Positions 1 through 6,649 of a DNA stretch of 8,165 nt are shown one piece after another. This DNA is from Polyangia bacterium. GTDB taxonomy: Bacteria; Myxococcota_A; Polyangia; Polyangiales; Polyangiaceae. Within the stretch, counting starts at the first letter, position 1. The number at the start of each line of letters is the position of its first letter. The notes beneath the pieces were generated by a model. It was not told the origin of the DNA. It worked only from the letters and a program-made list of their open reading frames with translations, and ran no database searches. A program made the position numbers and the translations under genes. The DNA lies in NCBI GenBank assembly GCA_030433055.1, contig JAUILJ010000319.1:1-8165 (forward strand), given 5' to 3'.

Positions 1-75
1 GCCCCCCTCGAGCTGCGGCCATTGAGGTGGGTGGCCGACCGCCGCTCGCGTTCTGATGAAAAGCGCACAAAACGC

Positions 76-106
76 AGAGAGCCGCGAATGTGCATCGCGG
101 CTCTCT
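76..106 (-). terminator. Intrinsic-type terminator downstream of the cysteine protease gene
   Basis: A perfect 12-bp inverted repeat has arms at 76-87 and 95-106 and a 7-nt loop. It lies 37 nt past the stop codon of the minus-strand protease gene. Read on the minus strand, the stem is followed within three bases by TTTT (69-72) and by a second TTTT (59-62), so it fits a Rho-independent terminator with an interrupted U-tract. On the plus strand no T-run follows, so it probably acts in the minus direction only. Confidence 0.75.
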
Positions 107-143
107 AACGAGGGGAATGACGATTCCCCGGGGCGCGTCCGTC

Positions 144-2081
144 CTACCGTGAAACGGTCATCGACCAGCTCTCGAGCGTGCCGACGTCGCCCCCCGCCTC
201 GTCGACCACCACCAGTCGCCAGGTCCCGGCGGCGTCCTCACCGAGGAAGTCGCCCACCTCGAACGTGCGGGTGCCGAACGGGCCGTCACTAGCATCGGCC
301 GTGAGCAGGACCGCCTCACCAACCGTCAGCTTCTGTAGCTTGATGGTCAGGTCGCCCTTGTAGGGGTGTGTGATATCCACCCCTACGGTGAGCGCGCTGA
401 TGGCCCCACCGTCAGCGATCGTGATGTCGCTGCTGGCGCCGGTGGGGTCCGAATCGGGAATCGCGACCGGATCGGTGTTCTCGTAGGTCGTCGCGTTCGT
501 CGTGCAGCTTCCGCCGGCACACGTCGTGATCTCGAGCGTCCACGAGTTGATCCGGCCGGTGTCCGCGCCGGCGTGGTCACTGACCGCCAAGGTCCAAGTG
601 CCTGCGGCATCGACGCCGTTGAACTGGGTCACGCCCCAGCTCTCGACGATGTCGTCAGCGCTGCCGCCATCGCGGTCGTGCAGCACCACCTCGGTGCCGG
701 CCTTCACCAGCTTCACGCGCAGGTCGCTGCGGTAGGTATGCGAGATGTCCACGCTCACCTTCACCGCCGCGATCTCTCCGGTTTCCGAAACGACGATGTC
801 GCTGGTGGTGCCCGCCGGGTCGTTGTCGGGGATGTCGGAGGCGGGTCCCTGGAACGTCAGCGTGCCGCTGGCCGGAGCGCACGCCGCGTCTTCGGAGCAG
901 TCGGCGTCGTCGCAGTCGACGTCACCGTCGCGATCGTCGTCGACCTCGTCACCGCACACCTCCGCTGGCAGCTCGACCTCCGGCAGGCTGCTGACGTAGG
1001 CACGGCCATACTCCTCAACGTACCGATACGAGAGGTAACCGAAACCGGGGCCGTAGGGGTTGGTCTTGCCGAACGAACCGGTGCCCCAGCTGTTCTTGAA
1101 GATGAAGAAGCCCTTCTCGACTTCGGGCTCGCCATCGTCACCCATCACGGGGTCGCCATTCTCGTCGCGAACCGGCGCGGTGATCTCGTCATCCCAGCCC
1201 ACGATCAAGATCGAGTGGCCGGCGCGCTTCTCCAGGCTCTTCTCTTTGTCGGTCGCGTTGGGATACGTGATGACTCCCTGCCGCCACAGGTTCTTGTCGA
1301 CCTTCAGCGGTGAACCGCCGTGGTTCCACGACTGGTAGAAGAAGGTCATGCCCGCGATGACCGCCTGCTTGTTGTTGGTCAGGTAGGCTTTGATGCTGTT
1401 GCGGCGAGAGCTGATCCAACGCCCCTTCGGCAGATAGAACTTATCGGCGCTCGTCGCGGACTCCGGCGGATCGCCGTTCGTGTAACACTTGGTCGGGCGG
1501 TCCTCGCCGGTGCATGCAGGGTCATTCGCCGTGCTCCAGGGGCGCGCCTGATACGGCCAAGCGGACTCCTCCGTGATCCCGAAGCGGTTGATCGCGTCGA
1601 TGTTGCTCTGGGCGTTGGAGCCTTCGGTGCTCGTGAAGGCTTTCACCTGCGTCTTCACGGCCCACTGCAGGTACTGCTCCGAGAAGTCCGGGTTGGTGAT
1701 GGTGCCCTCGGCGATGTAGAGGTGCTCCATCAGCGCCGTAGTGGAGAAGATCGAGCACACCCCGCGGGAGCCTTGGCTGCGGATCGGTGACTGCAGCGCC
1801 ACCAGATCCGTGTACGTCGCGGGATAGACCGCATCCGCCTTGCCCTCGTCCGGTAGCTCGCCGTCGGGCGGCGCGTCCAGGAACAGCGCGTCGACGTCCG
1901 AGACCGGAGCGTCTTCGTTGCTGTTCGCGATGTCTGGAGTGGGCTCGGGGCTGGGGTCCTCGGAGCTGCAGCCGAGGGTCGCTAGTCCACCGAGCATGCT
2001 TGCAACCAGCAGCTTGCGCAGCCACGGAGTGGGCTGTGCGGGATCACGACGCTTGCGGGAAAGGACTCGAGGCTCTTGCAT
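144..2081 (-). CDS. Papain-like (C1A) cysteine protease lipoprotein with two C-terminal P-domains
   Basis: Exported peptidase of 645 residues. Residues 21-37 form a hydrophobic signal ending in ATLGC-SS, so Cys38 is the likely lipidated residue; Thr rather than Leu at -3 makes the lipobox imperfect. The C1A domain (about 90-365) shows the expected active site: Gln103 and Cys109 in SQGSRGVCS, His289 in AGHSILIVGW, and Asn330 in FKNSWGTG. The Ser110 after the nucleophile is unusual, since Trp is common there. A Cys/Asp-rich linker (375-401, CGDEVDDDRDGDVDC) resembles calcium-loop linkers of secreted myxobacterial proteins. Two tandem proprotein-convertase-type P-domains follow (about 413-520 and 537-645), each with an IPD-DP start and an AAGTW core. 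The propeptide is short or absent. The ATG is supported by GGAG six bases upstream (2088-2091). It is divergent from the lipoprotein/metalloprotease pair. The protease class is clear; the substrate is unknown. Confidence 0.93.
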   Translation of the reverse strand: MQEPRVLSRKRRDPAQPTPWLRKLLVASMLGGLATLGCSSEDPSPEPTPDIANSNEDAPVSDVDALFLDAPPDGELPDEGKADAVYPATYTDLVALQSPIRSQGSRGVCSIFSTTALMEHLYIAEGTITNPDFSEQYLQWAVKTQVKAFTSTEGSNAQSNIDAINRFGITEESAWPYQARPWSTANDPACTGEDRPTKCYTNGDPPESATSADKFYLPKGRWISSRRNSIKAYLTNNKQAVIAGMTFFYQSWNHGGSPLKVDKNLWRQGVITYPNATDKEKSLEKRAGHSILIVGWDDEITAPVRDENGDPVMGDDGEPEVEKGFFIFKNSWGTGSFGKTNPYGPGFGYLSYRYVEEYGRAYVSSLPEVELPAEVCGDEVDDDRDGDVDCDDADCSEDAACAPASGTLTFQGPASDIPDNDPAGTTSDIVVSETGEIAAVKVSVDISHTYRSDLRVKLVKAGTEVVLHDRDGGSADDIVESWGVTQFNGVDAAGTWTLAVSDHAGADTGRINSWTLEITTCAGGSCTTNATTYENTDPVAIPDSDPTGASSDITIADGGAISALTVGVDITHPYKGDLTIKLQKLTVGEAVLLTADASDGPFGTRTFEVGDFLGEDAAGTWRLVVVDEAGGDVGTLESWSMTVSR

Positions 2082-2187
2082 TGATTACTCCACCGCGCGC
2101 TGGTTGCTGCTCTGCCGAAGCGAGGCTGCCTCTCGTGGGAGTCCACGGGTGGAGTCGCCTCGGTGGCGCACCACGGACATTCTCGTG

Positions 2188-2203
2188 TGCGAAATCAGAG
2201 CCA
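2188..2203 (-). promoter_or_regulatory. Possible sigma-54 (-24/-12) promoter for the cysteine protease gene
   Basis: On the minus strand the sequence reads TGGCTCTGATTTCGCA. The GG and GC doublets have the exact spacing of a -24/-12 element, and the match extends to TGGC, the C at -21, the T at -15 and the A at -11; -22, -20 and -14 deviate from consensus. A start site near 2177 would leave a leader of about 95 nt before the ATG at 2081. Sigma-54 promoters are common in myxobacteria, but a match of this quality can arise by chance. Confidence 0.25.
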
Positions 2204-2213
2204 GTCGCGACAC

Positions 2214-2228
2214 CGCGCCCAGGGCGCG
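2214..2228. promoter_or_regulatory. 15-bp perfect palindrome in the divergent intergenic region
   Basis: The sequence CGCGCCC-A-GGGCGCG has 7-bp perfect arms around one central base. It sits 133-147 bp upstream of the cysteine protease ATG, just upstream of the possible -24/-12 element, and about 270 bp upstream of the lipoprotein gene. It could bind a dimeric regulator. Its pure G/C composition in GC-rich DNA lowers its significance. Confidence 0.3.
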
Positions 2229-2377
2229 AAAGACATAGGTGAGTGGGGTGAGGGTTGAGACGCTCGAGGGCGGTGCTACGCAGTGAGCCGCGCGCTTGGG
2301 CGCGGAGTTCCACCGAGTGGTTTTGGGGCGCCAGCTCGCTGGAAGGGAGAGCTTGCGTGGTTCGCCGCCGGGAGCAG

Positions 2378-2406
2378 TTGTCCTACAGTGTAGGTAGGTT
2401 TATTAC
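2378..2406 (+). promoter_or_regulatory. Sigma-70-like promoter with a palindromic operator candidate in its spacer
   Basis: TTGTCC (2378-2383) and TATTAC (2401-2406) each match 4 of 6 consensus bases at the ideal 17-bp spacing, in the only AT-richer patch of the intergenic region. A perfect palindrome CCTACA-G-TGTAGG (2382-2394) lies between the two hexamers, where a bound repressor would block RNA polymerase. Transcription would start near 2413, giving a leader of about 86 nt before the GTG at 2500. The promoter and operator are inferred from sequence alone. Confidence 0.4.
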
Positions 2407-2419
2407 CTGGAGTGGCGTT

Positions 2420-2433
2420 CACGGTCAACCGTG
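2420..2433. promoter_or_regulatory. 14-bp inverted repeat CACGGT-CA-ACCGTG near the predicted transcription start
   Basis: Six-base perfect arms flank a 2-base centre, about 7-20 bp downstream of the predicted start of the lipoprotein transcript. It differs in sequence from the palindrome at 2382-2394, so it would be a second operator or a small leader hairpin. A repeat of this size is expected a few times by chance in 8 kb. Confidence 0.25.
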
Positions 2434-2499
2434 GGATCGCCTGGGTGGCAGTTTTCCAGCCTGACCATTCTCCCTTACCCCCGCATACTTGGAGCTCCC

Positions 2500-3192
2500 G
2501 TGATCCGCTTGCTTTCCCGTGCTTTGAGCCGCCACGAGCCAACCGCTTCGCTGGCCAGCTCAGCGTTTTCCCATGCGGGTTCCCCGCGCTGGATCGGCCT
2601 GTTGTTCTCGGCTGCGCTCGCCGTCTGGTGCGCAGGATGCAGCTCCGACGAGGGCGCTGACAACCGGAAGCCCGCCTTGTCCAGCGTCGCTGATCAGACC
2701 GTCAGCGTGAACCAGCCGCTGAGCTTCAGCGTGTTGGGCAGCGACCCAGACGGCGACAGCTTGAGCTTCAGCTTCAGCAGTGACTCCCCGAGCGTGTTGA
2801 CGCGCGCTTCCCTCACGCCAGCGGGAAGCGACGCAGCGATCTTCAACTGGACCCCCGTGGCAACGGACATCGGCATCCACATCGTCGACTTCAAGGTCAG
2901 CGACGGCAAGGCGAGCGATACCCGCGCGGTAACGATCGAAGTTCGATCGAGCGTCGGCAATGGCGCGCCCGTGTTTCGCAAGCCACTCGGTACCGGCACG
3001 ACCCTCGACCTGTCGCAGAAGAAGTGCGTCGAGGTACCCATCGACGATCAGCGAACTCGAGCCGCTGGTCGAGGGGGCCGAGCTGATCCAGGACACGGGC
3101 CTTACGGCGACCTGGATGTTCTGCCCCACTCAGACACAAATCCAGGCGGAAGACATCTACACGTTGCGTCTCTCGGCGGACGACGGCGATAA
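2500..3192 (+). CDS. 5' part of a frameshifted Ig/cadherin-like lipoprotein gene
   Basis: N-terminal part of a surface lipoprotein whose reading frame breaks near 3049. The GTG at 2500 is preferred because GGAG lies five bases upstream; an in-frame GTG at 2431 has no ribosome binding site. A long basic n-region (about 30 residues) precedes a hydrophobic stretch (31-43) and CAGC-SS, so Cys47 (or Cys44) is the likely lipidated residue. Residues 56-148 form a cadherin/Ig-like domain with the calcium-type motif GSDPDGDSLSF. A second such domain begins at about 154 and is cut after VEVPIDD (residue 183). The remaining residues to the stop at 3190-3192 are Arg/Gly-rich out-of-frame translation. Joined to the downstream frame, the product would be 711 residues. 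Binding or structural role at the cell surface is inferred; no catalytic motif is visible. Confidence 0.75.
   Translation: MIRLLSRALSRHEPTASLASSAFSHAGSPRWIGLLFSAALAVWCAGCSSDEGADNRKPALSSVADQTVSVNQPLSFSVLGSDPDGDSLSFSFSSDSPSVLTRASLTPAGSDAAIFNWTPVATDIGIHIVDFKVSDGKASDTRAVTIEVRSSVGNGAPVFRKPLGTGTTLDLSQKKCVEVPIDDQRTRAAGRGGRADPGHGPYGDLDVLPHSDTNPGGRHLHVASLGGRRR
3043..3056 (+). other. Frameshift point in the lipoprotein gene
   Basis: Protein-like sequence switches from the frame of position 2500 (ending VEVPIDD at 3048) to the next frame (starting SELEPLVEG at 3050). Removing one base at about 3049 (GACGAT-C-AGCGAA) gives the continuous peptide PIDDSELEPLVEG. The change is one extra base (or two missing). 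No homopolymer and no prfB-like CTT-TGA slip site is present, so a sequencing error or a real mutation is more likely than programmed frameshifting. Confidence 0.8.
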
Positions 3193-4636
3193 CGCCGCGG
3201 TCACGAAGAACTTCGTGGTCGTGCTGCGCAAGGCGCAGAAGGCTGGCTGCCCCGGTGGCGCGCCAGTCATCGAGCACACCCCCATGGACGTGAACGGCAT
3301 CAACGACGTGGAGATCCGCGCTCACGTCACCGATGACGTCGGCATCAAGTACGAACCGCTCCTGCTGTTTGCGACGAGCGATCCCGGTACGCCACCAGAC
3401 CTGGGAGCGATGACCCAGGTCAGCATGACCAAGGTCAGCGGCAATCAACAAGATGGCGAGTGGCTTGGTCGCATTCCGAATCCGGTCGCTGCGTCCGGAG
3501 GCTCGAGGGACCTGTTCTACATCCTCGTGGCGCGAGACGATGACGACGCCGCCGCTGACTGCGATCACCTGACTCAGGAGCCTGCCAGCGGGAGCTACCA
3601 GATCAGCGTCACCGCATCCGGTGGTGGCGGAGGGCTTGGTTTGTGTGAGCCGTGCTCTGCAGACGCGCAGTGCGGTGGCGCGAGCGACTTGTGCGTTCAG
3701 GTCGGGGGTGAGGCGAGCTGTCTGTCCGCCTGCGGTGCCGGGGACTCATGTCCCCAGGGATACACCTGCTCGAGCAGTGCACTCACCAGCGAGAGCGGCG
3801 CCAGCGCGCGCCAGTGCGTGCCCACGAGCCAGAGCTGCGGCGGAGATCCGCCTCCCACCTGCATGGATGACGCCTATGAGCAGAACGACTCGCTCTCGAC
3901 CGCCAAGGCGCTGCCATCCGGCGACGAACTCTTGGTGTCTTGCCCAGCGGGAGACACCGACGATGAAGATTGGTTCAGCCTCGACGTCAAATCGGAAGGC
4001 CAGCTCAGCCTCGATCTGCTGGGCGACAGCGCTTCGGACTTGGATCTCGCGTTGTACGACAGCAGCGGGACCCTGGTCGCTCGGAGCAGCAGCCTCGACT
4101 CCGAGGAGTCGATAGCGACCTGTGTCGGCGCGGGCACGTACTACGCTCGCGTGTACTCCTACGACCTCGCGCGCAACGAATACATCCTCAGTTGGTCGGT
4201 TGCCCCACAGAGCTGCGGGCCAACCTGCAGTGACGACTCCGCCGAGGACGATGACCAGGCGTCCCAGGCTCGAGCCGTGGACCTGGACAACGGGCCCTAT
4301 ACGACGAGCACCAACGCAATCTGTAGCTGGGACGAAGATTGGTTCCGTGTGGATATGTTTGCCGGCGAGACGCTGTACGCCGAGCTCACGTTCGATCAGG
4401 CGTCGGCTCTGGAAGACCTGGACATCCTGCTCTATCGGGGCTCCACGTTGCTCACCCAGTGTGATGAGGTCGACGTAAGTGGCTGTTCGGACAACGGTCA
4501 GAGCAGTGACTCGAACGAGTCCTTCTCGTACCCAATCACGGCCACCGATACGTACTATCTGGTGGTTCGTGGCTATGGCGGCGCGGAGAACCTCTACGAC
4601 CTGTGCATCGGCTTGTCCGCCGGCGAGTGCCCGTGA
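3050..4636 (+). CDS. 3' part of the frameshifted lipoprotein gene: Ig-like, Cys-rich and two PPC domains
   Basis: Continuation of the lipoprotein begun at 2500, in the next frame; it has no convincing start of its own, and the in-frame ATGs at 2960 and 3116 lack ribosome binding sites. In joined numbering it holds the rest of the second Ig-like domain (184-245), a third beta domain (about 253-373), a Gly-rich hinge, and a Cys-rich module (382-454, 11 Cys) like the small disulfide modules of myxobacterial secreted proteins. Two bacterial pre-peptidase C-terminal (PPC) domains follow (about 456-568 and 577-706), each with a DEDWF motif and a TYY segment. PPC domains usually hang on secreted proteases, yet no peptidase domain is present. 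Its stop overlaps the metalloprotease start, which suggests co-translation and a helper or substrate-binding role. Confidence 0.85.
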   Translation, partial: SELEPLVEGAELIQDTGLTATWMFCPTQTQIQAEDIYTLRLSADDGDNAAVTKNFVVVLRKAQKAGCPGGAPVIEHTPMDVNGINDVEIRAHVTDDVGIKYEPLLLFATSDPGTPPDLGAMTQVSMTKVSGNQQDGEWLGRIPNPVAASGGSRDLFYILVARDDDDAAADCDHLTQEPASGSYQISVTASGGGGGLGLCEPCSADAQCGGASDLCVQVGGEASCLSACGAGDSCPQGYTCSSSALTSESGASARQCVPTSQSCGGDPPPTCMDDAYEQNDSLSTAKALPSGDELLVSCPAGDTDDEDWFSLDVKSEGQLSLDLLGDSASDLDLALYDSSGTLVARSSSLDSEESIATCVGAGTYYARVYSYDLARNEYILSWSVAPQSCGPTCSDDSAEDDDQASQARAVDLDNGPYTTSTNAICSWDEDWFRVDMFAGETLYAELTFDQASALEDLDILLYRGSTLLTQCDEVDVSGCSDNGQSSDSNESFSYPITATDTYYLVVRGYGGAENLYDLCIGLSAGECP

Positions 4637-6573
4637 GGCGAGCCGCTCGCGTCGCATGTGCGTGCCTCGGCCTCGCTGCTGCAGCGGCTGCCTGTAGCAG
4701 TGAAGAGGCAGCTGAGACGAAGCAGGCCCGCTCGCTCCAGGACTTGGTCGTGTCGGAGGTCATGCCGCGCCAGGTGCTTCCTGGTACGGATGTCCGCCTC
4801 GAAGGCAGCTTCCCGAGCGTGGTGGAGGACCTGGAGCTGCGCGCGACCGGCGCCCTGGGCAGCACCCCCGCGAAGGTGCGCGTTCCGCTGACGCGGGACG
4901 GCGATGCGCTGGTGGGGCGATGGCCGTCCGACGCGCCGCGGGGAAATGGCGTTCTGCTCGTCGAGGTCGTGGGAGTGGACGCAGTGGACGGCCGCGAGCA
5001 CACCTCGAAGCGTAAAGACTGGAACGTCGAGTCCAGCGGAAGCTTGACGCCAGTCCTGGATGCCGCGCAGGGAGGCGTGGCGTTCGTGAACGACGCGATC
5101 CAGCTGAGCGGTAGTGGGTTCTTGCTTGGGGGAGGAGAGGGGCTGAGCCACGTGGTGCTGAGCGGCTGCTTTCAGCCCAGCGGCGCTGCCAGCTGCGACC
5201 CGGTGGTCGAGCAGACCCTCGACGTGATACCCACAGAGCCGTTCCAGCGGGACAGCGCCCATTTCGTCTTCGCTCCCCGAATCGCAGGGATTGACGCCGG
5301 GGTGTTCAAGGGAATTATCCACGTAGAAAATCTGCCGGGCCAGGCAGCGGAAGCCTCGAGCGCCGAGCTCCCGTTGGAGCTGGAACTGCTCCCTCCGCGT
5401 GTCTTTGGGCTGAGCCCAACGTCGGGGAGCCTCGGCCAGAAGGTCGCGGTCACCGGCGGTGGGTTCGTCGCGCAGACAGAGGATGACCAGACGCCTGCCG
5501 CCACGCGGTTGCTGCTCGCTGGGGATTTCACGCTGGACGGTGGTGTATCGATCCCCGTGAGCTTCGAGCTGGTTCCTGGCTTCGAGTCGGGGAGCCGGCT
5601 GGTGTATGTGCTCAACGAAGAAGATGCGTTGGGGACTTCAGCGGATCTCAGGCGTACGCGGGGCACCCTCGTCGGGGAGATCACGCCCATCGTGAGCTAC
5701 GGGTCGCAGACGGTGACTGGCGCCGCGGAGTCCGTGGAGCTGGAGCTGCTCCCGGTGAAGCAGGTGGTGTACGTGCGCTTCCTGCAGAGCTACGTGGAGA
5801 GCTTGCGTCACTTCGGCCTGCGGGCGGTTGACGAAGCGGTGAGGGCGCGAGCGCTTCAAGTGGCCCAGGGCCTCTATGGCGGGCTGAGCGTGGAGTTCCG
5901 TACGGAAGAGCCCGACGACTTTGGGCTGTTCACCTTGATCGACGTCGGAGGAGTCGACCCCAATGGGCTAGGGCTCCTGGGTTACGACAACACACCGGGA
6001 AAGGACGTCGACAACCTGCGTCTGGACGACCGAGTGGGGGGAGTGAACGCCGTGACGCAGGAGAACGGTGATCCCGGGTACGGCGGGGTGTTCGTGGAGA
6101 GCCTGTTTGGGTTCAGTGAGCACCCAGGAAACTTTGCGAGTCAGCTTGGCAGCGCTGATGGCACCTTCGATCGGCTCTTCGACGCGTTCCGGCCCGATGT
6201 GGGGCGTCACCCGGTGTTGGCGACCGAGAGCCAGATCGTCGCGCTGCCGAGCCTCGTCGCGTGCGAGGTTCCGAGCTCTCGAGCGGAGAACATCGCCTGC
6301 GCGGTGCACGCCCTCGGCAGCCTGATCGGGGACACGTTGGCTCATGAGCTGGGGCACGCTCTCGGCCTGGCCCAACCCGGCGCGGAGGGCTTTCACAACA
6401 CGACGGACGCGCCGGGCCGGCTCATGGACGGCGGCTCCGCCCGTGAGTTCCGTGAGCGCGCGCGACTTCAGGGAAGTGCCCACGTGTTGTTCTGCGAGGA
6501 AAACTACGTCTACCTGAGCCAGATCCTGGGCAGCGGCACGGATCCGGAGCCCACCCGCCCGAGCTGTCAGTAG
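4633..6573 (+). CDS. Lipoprotein zinc metalloprotease with IPT/TIG-like domain (HELGH family)
   Basis: GTG 4633 is chosen because it overlaps the upstream stop (GTGA) and gives a compact lipoprotein signal: MRRAAR, a hydrophobic stretch, then AAAC-SS with Cys21 lipidated. An ATG at 4603 would add ten Arg-rich residues. The product is 646 residues: beta-rich segments at about 35-130 and 140-250, an IPT/TIG-like domain at about 254-375 (PTSGSLGQKVAVTGGGF), then a catalytic domain at about 376-635. H571-E-L-G-H575 supplies two zinc ligands and the catalytic Glu, followed by A-L-G as in metzincins. The usual third-ligand position (581) is Gln; His588 in GFHNTTD is the likely substitute, and LMDGG (Met598) fits a Met-turn. 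A conserved-looking DRVGGVN...GYGGVFVES segment (466-490) lies ahead of it. The metalloprotease call is strong; the substrate is unknown. It is probably co-expressed with the upstream lipoprotein. Confidence 0.87.
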   Translation: MRRAARVACACLGLAAAAAACSSEEAAETKQARSLQDLVVSEVMPRQVLPGTDVRLEGSFPSVVEDLELRATGALGSTPAKVRVPLTRDGDALVGRWPSDAPRGNGVLLVEVVGVDAVDGREHTSKRKDWNVESSGSLTPVLDAAQGGVAFVNDAIQLSGSGFLLGGGEGLSHVVLSGCFQPSGAASCDPVVEQTLDVIPTEPFQRDSAHFVFAPRIAGIDAGVFKGIIHVENLPGQAAEASSAELPLELELLPPRVFGLSPTSGSLGQKVAVTGGGFVAQTEDDQTPAATRLLLAGDFTLDGGVSIPVSFELVPGFESGSRLVYVLNEEDALGTSADLRRTRGTLVGEITPIVSYGSQTVTGAAESVELELLPVKQVVYVRFLQSYVESLRHFGLRAVDEAVRARALQVAQGLYGGLSVEFRTEEPDDFGLFTLIDVGGVDPNGLGLLGYDNTPGKDVDNLRLDDRVGGVNAVTQENGDPGYGGVFVESLFGFSEHPGNFASQLGSADGTFDRLFDAFRPDVGRHPVLATESQIVALPSLVACEVPSSRAENIACAVHALGSLIGDTLAHELGHALGLAQPGAEGFHNTTDAPGRLMDGGSAREFRERARLQGSAHVLFCEENYVYLSQILGSGTDPEPTRPSCQ

Positions 6574-6601
6574 CTCGATTTCGCAGCCACCTGGGACCTT
6601 C

Positions 6602-6617
6602 ATTCGCTTCTGCGAAT
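6602..6617. other. Small hairpin ATTCGC-TTCT-GCGAAT between metalloprotease and acetyltransferase genes
   Basis: Six-base perfect arms surround a 4-nt loop, 28 nt after the metalloprotease stop. The right arm can also pair with TTCGCAG at 6580-6586, so two alternative hairpins are possible. No T-tract follows, so a terminator function is doubtful; an operator is equally possible. The rest of the 76-bp gap shows nothing else. Confidence 0.3.
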
Positions 6618-6649
6618 AACTCCTTCCAGCCGTCCCGAGGGGGCGTAGC

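Larger units (their letters stand above)
2082..2499. other. Divergent intergenic region, 418 bp, no gene seen
   Basis: No reading frame here looks like protein. The region separates the divergent cysteine protease and lipoprotein genes and should carry both promoters. Contents: the protease ribosome binding site (2088-2091), a possible -24/-12 element (2188-2203), a 15-bp palindrome (2214-2228), an AT-richer patch with a sigma-70-like promoter overlapping a palindrome (2378-2406), another inverted repeat (2420-2433), and the lipoprotein ribosome binding site GGAG (2491-2494). Confidence 0.7.

Noticed and set aside
1..56. C-terminal tail of a plus-strand gene entering from the left edge (open in frame 3 to a TGA at 54-56)
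   Set aside because: Only 17 residues without any recognisable feature are visible; this cannot be told from chance.
366..1313. Long plus-strand open frame antisense to the cysteine protease
   Set aside because: Its protein is Val/Arg/Ala/Gly-rich without domain features, and the opposite strand carries a protease with a full active site. It is a by-product of high-GC codon use.
2960..3049. ATG at 2960 as the real start of the second lipoprotein frame
   Set aside because: The first 30 residues in this frame are Arg/Ser-rich shadow sequence, while the other frame carries good Ig-like sequence; there is no ribosome binding site or signal peptide.
3043..3056. Programmed +1 ribosomal frameshift
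   Set aside because: There is no known slip motif, stop codon or stimulatory Shine-Dalgarno-like element at the junction; an indel or sequencing error explains it more simply.
3746..4657. Long minus-strand open frame opposite the PPC-domain region
   Set aside because: There is no recognisable domain, and the plus strand in this interval encodes two clear PPC domains.
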